Source: Sphingomonadales bacterium (GTDB lineage Bacteria > Pseudomonadota > Alphaproteobacteria > Sphingomonadales > Sphingomonadaceae). From it: a DNA stretch of 32,553 nt. Location of the stretch: assembly GCA_005773165.1 (NCBI GenBank), contig SXHP01000164.1:1-32553 (forward strand), read 5' to 3'. Below, one piece after another: positions 1 to 8,690 of this stretch (positions are counted from its first letter, which is position 1; each line of letters begins with the position of its first letter). Under the pieces are notes generated by a model that made no database searches, was not told where the DNA came from, and saw only the letters and a program-made list of their open reading frames with translations. A program made the translations under genes and the position numbers.

Positions 1-404
1 CCGAGGTCTGCGGCAAGCGCGTTGGTCTTGCCCGAAGGCAGCACGGCGACGCGCGGGGGCAGCGGAAAGCAGCGCGCGGCGGCGGTCAGCACGTCGCGAA
101 CGGTGCCGTCGCCGCCGTTGATCACCAGCGCGTTGACCCCCTCCGCCGCGAACGCTGCAAGCGCCGCGTCGAGCTCGGCGTGCGAGCGCGGCGCGACACA
201 GTTCGCGTCGAGGCCGTGATCCAGGCCATGGCGCGCGACGTTCAGTCGCGCCTTGCGGTTGCGGACGATGCCGATCCGCAGCTCGCGCGCGCCGTCGCGG
301 AACATCCGGTCAAGCGGCAAGACTCTGGGGGCGACGACCTGACCAGGCTGCCGCAGCGCGTTGGGGGGCAGCCCCTCAAAACGGAGAGACACGTCAGGTG
401 TCAT
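1..404 (-). CDS. Diacylglycerol kinase-family lipid kinase, N-terminal part (3' end outside window)
   Basis: Partial gene: it starts with ATG at 404 and runs leftward off the window, so about 134 residues are visible. The visible part has an early beta strand RIGIVRNRKARLN, the position where this family has its IVxNPxAG-like motif, and the nucleotide-binding signature VINGGDGTVRDVL followed by RVAVLPSGKTNALAADL, which matches the GGDGT and P-x-GT-x-N-x-A elements of the DAGK catalytic domain. Family members phosphorylate diacylglycerol or related lipids (or sphingoid bases) using ATP at the inner membrane. A GGAG stands about 14 bases before the ATG. The C-terminal domain cannot be seen, so substrate is unknown. 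It is on the same strand as the flippase behind it, 114 bp apart, and may be co-transcribed with it. Confidence 0.82.
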   Translation of the reverse strand, partial: MTPDVSLRFEGLPPNALRQPGQVVAPRVLPLDRMFRDGARELRIGIVRNRKARLNVARHGLDHGLDANCVAPRSHAELDAALAAFAAEGVNALVINGGDGTVRDVLTAAARCFPLPPRVAVLPSGKTNALAADL

Positions 405-518
405 GCAGGGAAAAAACTCCGAAACGTCACGTTAACGTAATGACGGCGTGGCAAAGGTCAATCAGCGTGGCCCCAGTGCGGCCCGCGAAGTTCCTTTCGC
501 ACCGGAATTGCGGCGGTT

Positions 519-1868
519 TTACGGTTGCTCGCCGACGCCCGCTCTCGATCCGTCGATCTGCCTTTGCCGCGTGATGCCGCGCGAAAGCCGAACTGCGGCA
601 TGGGCGAGCAGCGCAAAGGCCAGAGCCGACGCCGCAAGCGTCGCCACGCCTGCCCCAAACACCCCGAAGCGGGGCATCAGCAGCAGGACTCCGCCGAACA
701 GCGCAACCGTGGCGGTCGCGCGGATCGCGAGCGCCTGCGCGGCGCGTCCGGTTCCCATCAGGACGGGCTCGAAGCTAGCCGCCATTATGTCGAGTCCCGC
801 GGCTATGCCGAGAAGGACCAGGATCGGATAGGCCCCCAGATAGCTCTTGCCCGCGATCAGCAGCAGCGCAGGCTGGCCCAGGATCGGAACAAGCAGGCAG
901 GTGGCGAGGCCGACCGCCAGCGCGAGGTGGGTCGACTGCCGCACCAGCGTCAGCAGCCCCTCGTCCGCATTGCTCGCGCTGGCCCGCGAAAATTCGGGGA
1001 AGACGCCGCGCGCGAACATGTCCGATAGTCGAACCAGCGATTGGCTCAATTGGTAGGCGAGACGAAACTGCCCCGCAGCAGCCGCGCCGGTGAACAGCCC
1101 TACCAGCACGACCACAAGCTGCCGACTCGCTGCGCCGAGCGTCGTGTTAAGGTTGGTGACCAGCGCGAAATGCCAGAGGCCCGCGTTCTCGGCGGGCGCG
1201 CGCATCGTGTCTCGCCACCGGCTGAACAGACCGGGCGCAGTCCGCGTTGCGCTATACCAATAGACCGCCGCGGTCATCAGCTCGGACGCGGCCCACGCAA
1301 CCAGAAAGCCGCTCACGGTCGCCTTGGTCGACACCGCGGCGAGCGCGCCGAAGAAGCGCACCAGCGGAGTCACCGCATCCGCTCCCGCGCCCAACGCAAA
1401 GCGTTCGTGCAGCCGCAGGATGCCGACCGCGGTCGACCGGAACGACAGAAGTAGGACGACGCAGAACAACATGCCCTGCTGCGTCTGGGTGATCGACCAG
1501 CCGAGCCGGGTATGGAGCACGTGAAGCGCAACCGCGGCGATGCCGCAGCCGACGAGCGCCGCGGCGAGATCGAGGCCGGCGCAGAAACGGACCAGACGGC
1601 CGAGGCCGTCCCTGTCTCCGCGCGCCCTGTGGATCATGCCGTAGCGCACTACGATCTGCCACGTCTGGAACCCCACCAGCGCCGCCACCGCCTGCGCGGT
1701 GGCGAGGATCAGCGTGAACTGGCCGAACTTCTCGACCCCCAGCGAGCGCGTGACGAGCGCAAGATAGACGATGGACAGGACCGCGCCGAAACCCTTGCCC
1801 GTCAGCAGCCAGCCGACGTTGCGAAGGGCGCGACCGAATGGGGTCGGGTGCCCCGGTGTGGAATCCAA
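519..1868 (-). CDS. Polysaccharide flippase (Wzx/MATE-type, oligosaccharide flippase family)
   Basis: 449-residue protein made of about twelve to fourteen hydrophobic segments. The N-terminus (ALRNVGWLLTGKGFGAVLSIVYLALVTRSLGVEKFGQF) is typical of the lipopolysaccharide/O-antigen flippase branch of the MVF/MATE superfamily, which moves undecaprenyl-linked glycans or similar lipid-linked sugars across the inner membrane. An in-frame stop lies shortly upstream and no ATG is available, so the start is taken as TTG at 1868, with GGAAG seven bases before it. It is divergent from the two glycerophosphotransferase-like genes that begin 43 bp away, which supports a shared role in a cell-surface polymer. 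The exact substrate cannot be read from the sequence. Confidence 0.85.
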   Translation of the reverse strand: MDSTPGHPTPFGRALRNVGWLLTGKGFGAVLSIVYLALVTRSLGVEKFGQFTLILATAQAVAALVGFQTWQIVVRYGMIHRARGDRDGLGRLVRFCAGLDLAAALVGCGIAAVALHVLHTRLGWSITQTQQGMLFCVVLLLSFRSTAVGILRLHERFALGAGADAVTPLVRFFGALAAVSTKATVSGFLVAWAASELMTAAVYWYSATRTAPGLFSRWRDTMRAPAENAGLWHFALVTNLNTTLGAASRQLVVVLVGLFTGAAAAGQFRLAYQLSQSLVRLSDMFARGVFPEFSRASASNADEGLLTLVRQSTHLALAVGLATCLLVPILGQPALLLIAGKSYLGAYPILVLLGIAAGLDIMAASFEPVLMGTGRAAQALAIRATATVALFGGVLLLMPRFGVFGAGVATLAASALAFALLAHAAVRLSRGITRQRQIDGSRAGVGEQP

Positions 1869-1911
1869 CGGCTTTCTTCCAATCGTGCTCGCGCGCTACA
1901 GCGTCGCCGCC

Positions 1912-3024
1912 ATGCGCATCGCCTTCCTCTATATCGCAGAAGCCTATCAATGCTATCATGGCGCAGCGATCGCGCTCGAACTCGCCGCGCGGCCGGGCTG
2001 GACCGTCGATAATTGGTACAACGATCCGGAGACGCCGCATCATCTGGAGCGGGTGCGGATCGCCCACGGCGCGCCGCCGGTCGCCTATCACCCGCTTCGC
2101 CGGACGCTGCCGACGCGAGCGTTGCAGAGCGTCAAGCTGCTCGGGATGTTCAAGGATCTGGCGATGCGCGACAATGTCGCCGCGCTCGACGGCTATGCCG
2201 CGGTGTTTGCGGTCGAGAACACCGTCGCGGCGCTCCGCAGGCTGGGCGTGAGGCGGCCGCGGCTGATCTACAGCCCGCACGGCTTCGGCGACCGGGCGCG
2301 CGGCTACATTCCCCGGATCGCGACCTTCGACTATGTGCTGCTCGCCGGCAACAAGACCGCCCGGCGGATGCTCGCCCAAGGGCTGGTGCGCGAGGGGGAC
2401 CACGCGCTCACCGGGTCGGTCAAGCTGGAGACCGCAGCGCGCCTCGCAGCCGCGATCCCCTCGCCCTTCGACGAGGTGCGCCCGACGGTTCTCTACAACG
2501 CGCACAAGGAGCCGAGGCTGACTTCATGGAACCGCTTCATCGAGCCGATGCTGGCCGAGTTCGCCGCGGACCGATCGATGAACCTTGTCGTCGCGCCGCA
2601 CGTCAAGCTGTTCCGCCGTCGCAGCGAACGCCTGCGCACGCGATGGCGGGCGCGGAGCACGGGCAACGTGCTGGTCGATCCCGGGTCCGACCGTTCGGTC
2701 GACTTGAGCTATGCGCCGATCACGGACATCTATGTCGGCGATGTCAGCAGCCAGGTCTATGAGTTCCTTGCGACGCCGCGGCCGTGCGTGTTCCTGAACG
2801 CGCACCGCATCGACTGGCGTGACGACCCGAGCTTCGCGCACTGGCATCTCGGCGACGTCGTCGACGATCCGGCCGACCTGATGGCGGCGATCCGCGCCGC
2901 GCCTGCGCGCCACGCGCTCTATCGGGAGCGGCAAGCCCGCATGGCGGCGGAGACGCTGGGCGACACCAGTCCGGGCGCGGCCGCGCGCGCCGCGGACGCG
3001 ATCGCAAGTTTTCTCGCGCGATGA
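1912..3024 (+). CDS. CDP-glycerol glycerophosphotransferase-family protein (first tandem copy)
   Basis: 370 residues from ATG 1912 (MRIAFLY); the frame is open further upstream, but that would overlap the divergent flippase start and has no conserved look. Features of the PF04464-type family (TagB/TagF-like, GT-B-like fold) are visible: a PHGxGD element near residue 122 (SPHGFGD), VLYNAHKEPRLTSW around 190, the APHVKLFRRR segment near 225, and DPGSDRSVDLSYAPITDIYVGDVSSQ near 257-285, matching the family's D-S-S nucleotide-binding region. Family members move glycerol-phosphate or other polyol/sugar-phosphate units from CDP-donors to a growing surface polymer. It lacks membrane segments, so it is probably cytosolic or peripheral. 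It overlaps the next, paralogous gene by four bases (ATGA). Donor and acceptor are unknown; a plain glycosyltransferase role is possible. Confidence 0.75.
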   Translation: MRIAFLYIAEAYQCYHGAAIALELAARPGWTVDNWYNDPETPHHLERVRIAHGAPPVAYHPLRRTLPTRALQSVKLLGMFKDLAMRDNVAALDGYAAVFAVENTVAALRRLGVRRPRLIYSPHGFGDRARGYIPRIATFDYVLLAGNKTARRMLAQGLVREGDHALTGSVKLETAARLAAAIPSPFDEVRPTVLYNAHKEPRLTSWNRFIEPMLAEFAADRSMNLVVAPHVKLFRRRSERLRTRWRARSTGNVLVDPGSDRSVDLSYAPITDIYVGDVSSQVYEFLATPRPCVFLNAHRIDWRDDPSFAHWHLGDVVDDPADLMAAIRAAPARHALYRERQARMAAETLGDTSPGAAARAADAIASFLAR

Positions 3025-4202
3025 AGGTCGGCTTCCTCTACAACCACGATGCGCTTCACCAGATCAGCCACACCGCGCCGGTGATCGCCGATCTGGTAGG
3101 CTATCCGGGCGTGCAGGTGTCGGTGCTCGCCTCATCCTCGGCGCAGGAACGGCAGGTGCGCAAGCTGATCGGCGACGCCGCCGCGCATGTCCGCTTCGTG
3201 CGGCTGCGGATCGGGCGGGCGGCGGGGATGCTCGACCGGGCGCTGCGCTTCGTCTCGCCGTTCCGCCGGGTCGCGGTGCTGCGCGAGAACGCGGCCGCGT
3301 TCGCGGCGTTGGACGTGCTGGTCACCCCGGAGACGACCTCCCTGATGCTCCGCGACCGCTACGGCGTGCGCGACCTCAAATTCGTCTGGATTCCGCACGG
3401 CGCGGGAGACCGATCGATCGGGTTTCATCCCGTCGCCCGCGGCTTCGATCTGGTGCTGCTGTCGGGCGCCAAGGTGCGCGACCGGATGCTCGCGGAGGGA
3501 ATCATTCGCGCGGACGATCACGCGGTCGTCGGCTACCCCAAGTTCGACACGATCCCCGACGAGCCCCCGCCGCGGCTGTTCAAGGATGATCGCCCGATCG
3601 TCCTCTACAACCCCCATTTTGATCCGCGGCTGTCGTCCTGGTACACGATGGGACGCGACGTGATCGATTGGTTCGCGAATCAGTCGCGCTTCAACCTGAT
3701 CGTCGCGCCGCATGTCATGCTGTTCCGGCGGCGGCTTCATGCATCGGTCGAGCACCGACGGCTGCGCTGGCGGCGCGACGTGGCGAAGCGCTATCGCGAC
3801 TGCCCGAACATCCTGGTCGATCCCGGCAGCGAGCGGTCGATCGACATGACTTACACGCGCATGGCCGACATCTATCTGGGCGATGCGAGCAGCCAAATTT
3901 ACGAATGGATCGCACGACCGAGGCCAGCGATCTTCCTGGATGCGTCGAACGCCGATTGGCGGGACGACCCCGATTTCGCGCACTGGCGTCTGGGCGACGT
4001 CATCCGCCACGTCGCCGACCTGCCCGGCGCGCTCGACCGAGCGATGGCTGATCCGCTGGCTTACCGCGCCGCGCAGGAGGAGGCGCGGGAGGCGACCTTC
4101 GCGCAAGGCGACGAACCCGCCTCTCGCCGCGCGGCGGCGGCGATCGTGGCGTTCTTCAGCCCGCAGGCCGGAACGCGCCGCCCTTCAGGTACAGCAACGT
4201 AA
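3021..4202 (+). CDS. CDP-glycerol glycerophosphotransferase-family protein (second tandem copy)
   Basis: 393 residues starting inside the stop region of the preceding gene (ATGA overlap at 3021-3024), so translation is likely coupled. It is a clear paralogue of its neighbour along the whole length: IPHGAGDRSIGF versus SPHGFGDRARGY, VLYNPHFDPRLSSW versus VLYNAHKEPRLTSW, APHVMLFRRR versus APHVKLFRRR, and DPGSERSIDMTYTRMADIYLGDASSQ versus DPGSDRSVDLSYAPITDIYVGDVSSQ. The N-terminal thirds have diverged more, which suggests different acceptors. The 3' end overlaps the convergent DUF2141 gene by 47 bp. Together with the divergent flippase it makes a small surface-polymer module. Biochemical function is inferred from the family only. 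Confidence 0.75.
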   Translation: MKVGFLYNHDALHQISHTAPVIADLVGYPGVQVSVLASSSAQERQVRKLIGDAAAHVRFVRLRIGRAAGMLDRALRFVSPFRRVAVLRENAAAFAALDVLVTPETTSLMLRDRYGVRDLKFVWIPHGAGDRSIGFHPVARGFDLVLLSGAKVRDRMLAEGIIRADDHAVVGYPKFDTIPDEPPPRLFKDDRPIVLYNPHFDPRLSSWYTMGRDVIDWFANQSRFNLIVAPHVMLFRRRLHASVEHRRLRWRRDVAKRYRDCPNILVDPGSERSIDMTYTRMADIYLGDASSQIYEWIARPRPAIFLDASNADWRDDPDFAHWRLGDVIRHVADLPGALDRAMADPLAYRAAQEEAREATFAQGDEPASRRAAAAIVAFFSPQAGTRRPSGTAT

Positions 4203-4617
4203 TGGGGACCGCCGTGGTCCCGTTGCCGACCTGGACCTGCACCGTCCTGGGGTTCGGCTTGCGCGACAGCAGCACGTCGATGAGCGTGGTGCGGGGGTTG
4301 CCGGAAGCTCCCCCGCCGTCGCTGCGGTCCGTGTCGCCGTTGTTGTTGACGTCGTGGCGGACGTCCACCGCATAGACGCCGGCTCGAGGAACGGGAACGC
4401 AGGCGGTCACCCGGCCGGACGCCGGCACCGGCCATTCGATGCGGGTCAGTGCGCGTTTGCGATTGAAATAGTTGCTCGGCGGCCCTCCGAACACGCGAAC
4501 GCGCACCTGCCCCGCCCGGTTCTTGAAGCCGGTTACGTCGACGAGCACCGCGGGCCCCGAATTGGGCGGACAGGCCGCAGGCGGCACGGCAGCCGCCAGG
4601 AGCAAGGAAATCAGCAT
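4156..4617 (-). CDS. DUF2141 domain secreted protein
   Basis: 153 residues, ATG at 4617. The first 15 or so residues (MLISLLLAAAVPPAA) form a short signal peptide. The body matches the DUF2141 pattern: an early strand VLVDVTGFKNRAGQVRVRVFG, a middle strand rich in Val and Pro, then GVYAVDVRHDVNNNGDTD, the hallmark of this family (G-x-YAV-x-x-x-HD-x-N-x-NG-x-xD), and a terminal segment on IDVLLSRKPN. Proteins of this family are small periplasmic or exported beta-sandwich proteins of unknown role. The gene is convergent with, and overlaps by 47 bp, the second glycerophosphotransferase-like gene, and is divergent from the DUF885 gene, sharing a 103-bp upstream region. Confidence 0.8.
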   Translation of the reverse strand: MLISLLLAAAVPPAACPPNSGPAVLVDVTGFKNRAGQVRVRVFGGPPSNYFNRKRALTRIEWPVPASGRVTACVPVPRAGVYAVDVRHDVNNNGDTDRSDGGGASGNPRTTLIDVLLSRKPNPRTVQVQVGNGTTAVPITLLYLKGGAFRPAG

Positions 4618-4720
4618 TCACGAACTTTCTGACGCGGACATGGCGACGGAGCAAGCCTTGCCCGCGGTCGCATGGACCCATAGTGAATGGCCTTGCCCGC
4701 GCCATCCGAGGATCAAAGGC

Positions 4721-6535
4721 TTGCGTTTTCAAGCTCTGCTCGCTGTTCTGCTCCTGTCCGCTGCGCCCTCGCCTGCGCTCGCGCAAGCGTTGCCACCGCC
4801 GGTTCCGATGCCCGGCGACGGCCCGGAGGACGCGAGGCTGAAGCGGCTGTTCTACGATAGCGACGAGCGCGACATCCGCCTCAATCCGGTCTCGGCGATC
4901 CGGCGAGGCGACATGCGCTTCGCCGATCGGTTCGGCGATTATCTGACGGATCGCGCCGAGGCCGAGGAAAAGCGCAATATCGAGATCGACCTGGCGGCGC
5001 TCGCGACGATCGACCGGACCAAGCTGACCGCCGTCGACCAGATCGCCCATGACGTTTTCCTGCACGAGCGGCGCATGGCGCTGCGCTTCTTCGCGCCTGA
5101 CATCCTGGCGATCCGCCGGGCCTTGCCGATGAACCATTTCGGCGGCTTCCACACCTTCTATCCCGATTTCGCGTCGGGCAAGGGCGCAGCGCCGTTCAAG
5201 ACGGTGGCCGACTACGAGAACAACCTGAAGCGGAACGCAGGATACGCGGCGCTCTACGACCGAATCATCGCGCGGTTCCGCAGCGGGATGGCGCGCGGCG
5301 TGGTGCATCCGAAACTCGTCGTCGCCAACATGATCCGCCAGTTCGACAATCTGCTGGCTCAGGGCTTGGAGATGTCGACCTTCTACCAGCCGGCGACGAT
5401 CTTCCCCGACACCGTCCCCGCGGCGGCTCGAACGCGGCTGAAGGGGGCTTACGCGAGGCAAGTGCGCGAGGTGATCGACCCCGCGCACCGCAAGATGCGC
5501 GACTTCCTCAAGAACGAATACCTGCCCCGCGCGCGCGACACCGTCGGACTGTCGGCGGTGTCAGGCGGCGCGGCGCTCTACGCGCTCAACGTCGAATCGA
5601 GCACCACGCTGCCGATGCGCCCTGCCGACATCCACACGCTCGGATTGAGCGAGGTCGCCCGCATCCTGCGCGAGATGGCGGCGCAGCAGCAGGCGGTCGG
5701 GTTCACGGGAACGCTGCCGCAGTTCTTCGAGCATCTCCGGACGGAGAAGCGTTTTCAGCCGAAGAGCGCGGAGGAAATCCGCTTGGGTTATGAGGCGATC
5801 GGGCGACGGGTCGACGCAAGGGTGCGCGAGCAATTCTCGCTTCTGCCCAAGACCAAGCTCGAAATCCGCCCCGTCCCCGACTACCGCGCGCAGAGCGACG
5901 CGGCGGGTTCGTACGAGGACGGCGCACCCGACGCGAGCAGGCCCGGCATCTTCTATTACAATACCTACGACCTGCCGAGCCGCTATCTCTGGGGCATGGA
6001 GACGCTGTACCTGCACGAAGCTGTCCCGGGGCACCATTTCCAGGTCAGCCTGGCGCAGGAGAACGCCGCTCTGCCCGCGTTCATCCGTTTTGGCGGGAAC
6101 ACAGCCTATGTCGAAGGGTGGGCGCTCTATGCCGAGACCTTGTGGCGTGAACTGGGGGTCGAAAGCGATCCGTATCAGCGGATGGGCGGGCTGAACGACG
6201 AAATGCTCCGCGCCATGCGGCTGGTGGTCGACACGGGTCTCCATGACAAGGGTTGGACGCGCGAGCAGGCTATCGGCTACATGCTCGCCAACTCACCGAT
6301 GCCGCGCACCGATGCGATCGCCGAGGTCGAACGCTATACCGCTATTCCGGGGCAAGCGACCGCGTACAAGGTAGGACAGCTGACGATCTCCCGCGCCAAG
6401 GCCAAGGCGCAAGCTGCGCTCGGCGAACGCTTCGATCCTCGCGCGTTTCACGCCCAGGTGCTCGACACGGGCGCGCTGCCGATGCCGGTGCTGGAGGCGA
6501 AGATCGACCGCTGGATCGCGGCCGGAGGGAGATAG
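4721..6535 (+). CDS. DUF885 family protein, predicted secreted metallopeptidase-like
   Basis: 604 residues if started at TTG 4721, which sits eight bases after GAGGA and leads straight into a clean signal peptide (LRFQALLAVLLLSAAPSPALAQA, cleavage after ALA). An ATG at 4640 is in frame but would put 27 extra residues before the signal, so it is less likely. The DUF885 core is present, with a zinc-site motif LHEAVPGHHFQ near residue 432 and the following GNTAYVEGWALYAE helix, which supplies the third ligand in HExxH-type peptidases. A terminal PGQATAYKVGQL segment is also typical. Members are thought to be exported zinc peptidases related to gluzincins; substrate unknown. It is convergent with the PiT transporter gene, 22 bp away. 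Confidence 0.85.
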   Translation: MRFQALLAVLLLSAAPSPALAQALPPPVPMPGDGPEDARLKRLFYDSDERDIRLNPVSAIRRGDMRFADRFGDYLTDRAEAEEKRNIEIDLAALATIDRTKLTAVDQIAHDVFLHERRMALRFFAPDILAIRRALPMNHFGGFHTFYPDFASGKGAAPFKTVADYENNLKRNAGYAALYDRIIARFRSGMARGVVHPKLVVANMIRQFDNLLAQGLEMSTFYQPATIFPDTVPAAARTRLKGAYARQVREVIDPAHRKMRDFLKNEYLPRARDTVGLSAVSGGAALYALNVESSTTLPMRPADIHTLGLSEVARILREMAAQQQAVGFTGTLPQFFEHLRTEKRFQPKSAEEIRLGYEAIGRRVDARVREQFSLLPKTKLEIRPVPDYRAQSDAAGSYEDGAPDASRPGIFYYNTYDLPSRYLWGMETLYLHEAVPGHHFQVSLAQENAALPAFIRFGGNTAYVEGWALYAETLWRELGVESDPYQRMGGLNDEMLRAMRLVVDTGLHDKGWTREQAIGYMLANSPMPRTDAIAEVERYTAIPGQATAYKVGQLTISRAKAKAQAALGERFDPRAFHAQVLDTGALPMPVLEAKIDRWIAAGGR

Positions 6536-6557
6536 TTCCTGCTTCCACAAGCGCCGG

Positions 6558-7571
6558 TCAGAACAGGCGGGTCAGCCCATAGAAGGCCGCGCCGACCGCG
6601 GCAGACGCCGGTATGGTCACCACCCAGGCCATCACCACCGTTCGGGCGACGCCCCAGCGTACTGCCGAGGCGCGCCGCGCGGTCCCGGCGCCGATGATCG
6701 CGCCGGTGATCGTGTGGGTCGTGGATACCGGAATGCCGAGCGCGGACGCGGTGAAGAGCACGATCGACCCCGCGAGCGACGCGCTGAACCCCTGGTGCTG
6801 CGACAGCTTGGTGATCCGCGATCCCATGGTTTCGATGATCTTCCACCCGCCGGTCATCGTTCCCAGCGCGATCGCGACGTAGCAGCTGATCGCGACCCAG
6901 TGCGGCACCTCGAACGGGCCGGTGAGCCGCCCCGTGGAATAGAGCAGCACGGTGATGATCCCCATCGTCTTTTGGGCATCGTTGAGGCCGTGGCTGAGCG
7001 AATAGGCGGCGGACGACGCCAAATGGAGAACGCGAAAGCTGCGCTCCGCCTGGTTGGCCGTTGCGCGGACCAGCGCCCAGCTTGACGCCAGCATGACGAG
7101 CAGCGCGAGGAACATGCCGATGGTCGGCGACAACACGATCGCGAGCACGGTCTTGTTGAGCCCGGCCCATTGCACCACGTCCATCCCGCCGTGCGCGACG
7201 CCTGCGCCGATCAGTCCGCCGACCAGCGCATGGCTGGACGATGAGGGAATGCCGCGCAGCCACGTGACGACGTTCCAGAACATCGCGCCGCCCAGCGCGC
7301 CGAAAATGACTGCGGGGGTGACAATATCCTTGTCGATCAACCCCTTGCCGATCGTCTCCGCGACCGCGTGCAAGCTCGGGACGGCAATGGTCAGGAAATA
7401 GGCGGCGAAGTTGAAGAAGGCGGCGAACAGCACCGCCTTGACCGGAGACAGCAGCCGGGTCGCGACCACCGTTGCGATCGAGTTCGCCGCGTCGTGAAGA
7501 CCGTTCAGATAATCGAACGCCAGCGCGAGGGCGATCAGCCCGACGAGCAGCGGGAAAGCGAGTTCATGCAC
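6558..7571 (-). CDS. Inorganic phosphate transporter, PiT family
   Basis: 337 residues with about ten membrane segments. The two family signatures are present: LNGLHDAANSIATVVATRLLSP at the N-terminus and SLSHGLNDAQKTMGI in the second half (GxNDxxK-type repeats that form the substrate site), plus RGIPSSSSHALVGGLIGAG and GIPVSTTHTITGAIIGAG, the paired P-S/T-S/T-S/T-H motifs. PiT permeases import metal-phosphate with protons or sodium. The start is GTG at 7571, preceded by GGAAGGA; the ATG four bases inside is out of frame. It lies 15 bp behind a DUF47 (PhoU-like) gene, the usual genetic partner of PiT carriers. Confidence 0.92.
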   Translation of the reverse strand: MHELAFPLLVGLIALALAFDYLNGLHDAANSIATVVATRLLSPVKAVLFAAFFNFAAYFLTIAVPSLHAVAETIGKGLIDKDIVTPAVIFGALGGAMFWNVVTWLRGIPSSSSHALVGGLIGAGVAHGGMDVVQWAGLNKTVLAIVLSPTIGMFLALLVMLASSWALVRATANQAERSFRVLHLASSAAYSLSHGLNDAQKTMGIITVLLYSTGRLTGPFEVPHWVAISCYVAIALGTMTGGWKIIETMGSRITKLSQHQGFSASLAGSIVLFTASALGIPVSTTHTITGAIIGAGTARRASAVRWGVARTVVMAWVVTIPASAAVGAAFYGLTRLF

Positions 7572-7586
7572 CGGACGGTCCTTCCG

Positions 7587-8690
7587 TCACGAATGATCGA
7601 TGACGATGCCGTCGATCTCGTTGGCGACATCTTCGAAAGCGTCGGTGATCCGCTCCAGATGCTTGTAGATCTCGCGCTCGACGACGAAACGCAACGTGTC
7701 GGTCGCGCCGTGATCGTGGAGCGCCCGCTTCAGGCCCGCCGCGTGGATATCGTCTGCGTGGCCCTCCATCCGGACCAGCCGCTCGGTCAATTCGTGGAGA
7801 CGTGCGCCGTTCTGCGCCACATTGCGGAGCAGCGGCATCGCCTCCGCGGTCACCCGCGCGGCGTCGACGATGATCGCGGCCATGTCGGTCATTTCGGGCG
7901 CAAAGGTCGACACTTCGTAGAGCGAGATCGCATTGGCGGCGGCCTGCATCTCGTCGATCGTATCGTCCATCGCACCGATCAGGCTGGTGATCGCGCCGCG
8001 ATCGAACGGAGTCAGGAAGGTCTTGCGGACCGTCTGCAGCACTTCGCGCGTGATGTTGTCGGCGTCGTGCTCGCGCTCGATCACCTCGCGGGCGTGCTCG
8101 TGAGCGCCGGGTCCGCCCTGGAGCAGCCGGCACATCGCCTCCGCACCCATCGTCACGGTGAGCGCATGCGCCTCGAACATCTCGAAGAAGTTGCCCGTGC
8201 GGGGAAGCAGGCGCTGAAACCAGGAAAACATCGATCCTACCTTTGATCCTTGCGCGACCCGGCCGAGCATGGTGCGGCGGGTCGCGACCTTGAACTCGGA
8301 CGCGCTGAACGACCGTATCAACTCGCGCAGGTCGGGCTCGTCGACCGCCTCGGCCGCGTCGGCAAGCGAGAACCAGCGCCGCTCGCGCTCGCTCTGCTCC
8401 TTCCATCCGGCAAGCTCGTCGGTGACGGCGAGCGGAAAGACGTCGACGTCGACCATCAGCGAAGCGCCGCTGCCGCGGCGCTTGCGGTAGCGATAGCTGC
8501 CCAGCGGGGTTGGGCAGATTGCGCCCCGCAATCCCGCCTCCTCCTCCGCCTCGCGCGCCGCGGCGACATGCGGCGCAACGCCGCTCCCGATATTGCCCTT
8601 TGGAACAACCCAGCGCCGTGTGCTGCGCGATGTGATGAGCAGCACGCGCACGCCTCCATCGGCAGACCCGATGTCGGTGCGGTACGGCAA
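7587..8690 (-). CDS. NUDIX hydrolase domain in frame with DUF47 (PhoU-like PiT accessory protein)
   Basis: A single 367-codon frame carries two normally separate proteins. Residues 1-150 are a NUDIX domain: PYRTDIGS...VRVLLITSR...RWVVPKGNI then AAAREAEEEAGLRG, the REUxEExGU half of the Nudix box (the E of GX5E is V here). Residues 154-367 begin MFSWFQRLLPRTGNFFEMFEAHA and match a full-length DUF47/PhoU-like protein of 214 residues. No stop separates them. An internal ATG at 8231 has AGGTAGGA five bases upstream, so DUF47 may also be made alone. The only standard start for the long form is TTG 8690, without a clear ribosome site; an ATT at 8708 (IRQIAALPYR) fits the family N-terminus better. 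DUF47 partners PiT; the NUDIX domain should cleave nucleoside- or inositol-type diphosphates. Confidence 0.75.
   Translation of the reverse strand: MPYRTDIGSADGGVRVLLITSRSTRRWVVPKGNIGSGVAPHVAAAREAEEEAGLRGAICPTPLGSYRYRKRRGSGASLMVDVDVFPLAVTDELAGWKEQSERERRWFSLADAAEAVDEPDLRELIRSFSASEFKVATRRTMLGRVAQGSKVGSMFSWFQRLLPRTGNFFEMFEAHALTVTMGAEAMCRLLQGGPGAHEHAREVIEREHDADNITREVLQTVRKTFLTPFDRGAITSLIGAMDDTIDEMQAAANAISLYEVSTFAPEMTDMAAIIVDAARVTAEAMPLLRNVAQNGARLHELTERLVRMEGHADDIHAAGLKRALHDHGATDTLRFVVEREIYKHLERITDAFEDVANEIDGIVIDHS

Noticed and set aside
1252-2505. 417-codon open frame on the minus strand across the flippase start and the first glycerophosphotransferase-like gene
   Set aside because: It runs through two recognisable genes in a different frame and its product resembles no family.
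4061-5488. 475-codon open frame antisense to the DUF885 gene
   Set aside because: Composition is Arg-rich shadow sequence of a high-GC gene; no domain or signal, and the opposite strand encodes a clear DUF885 protein with a signal peptide.
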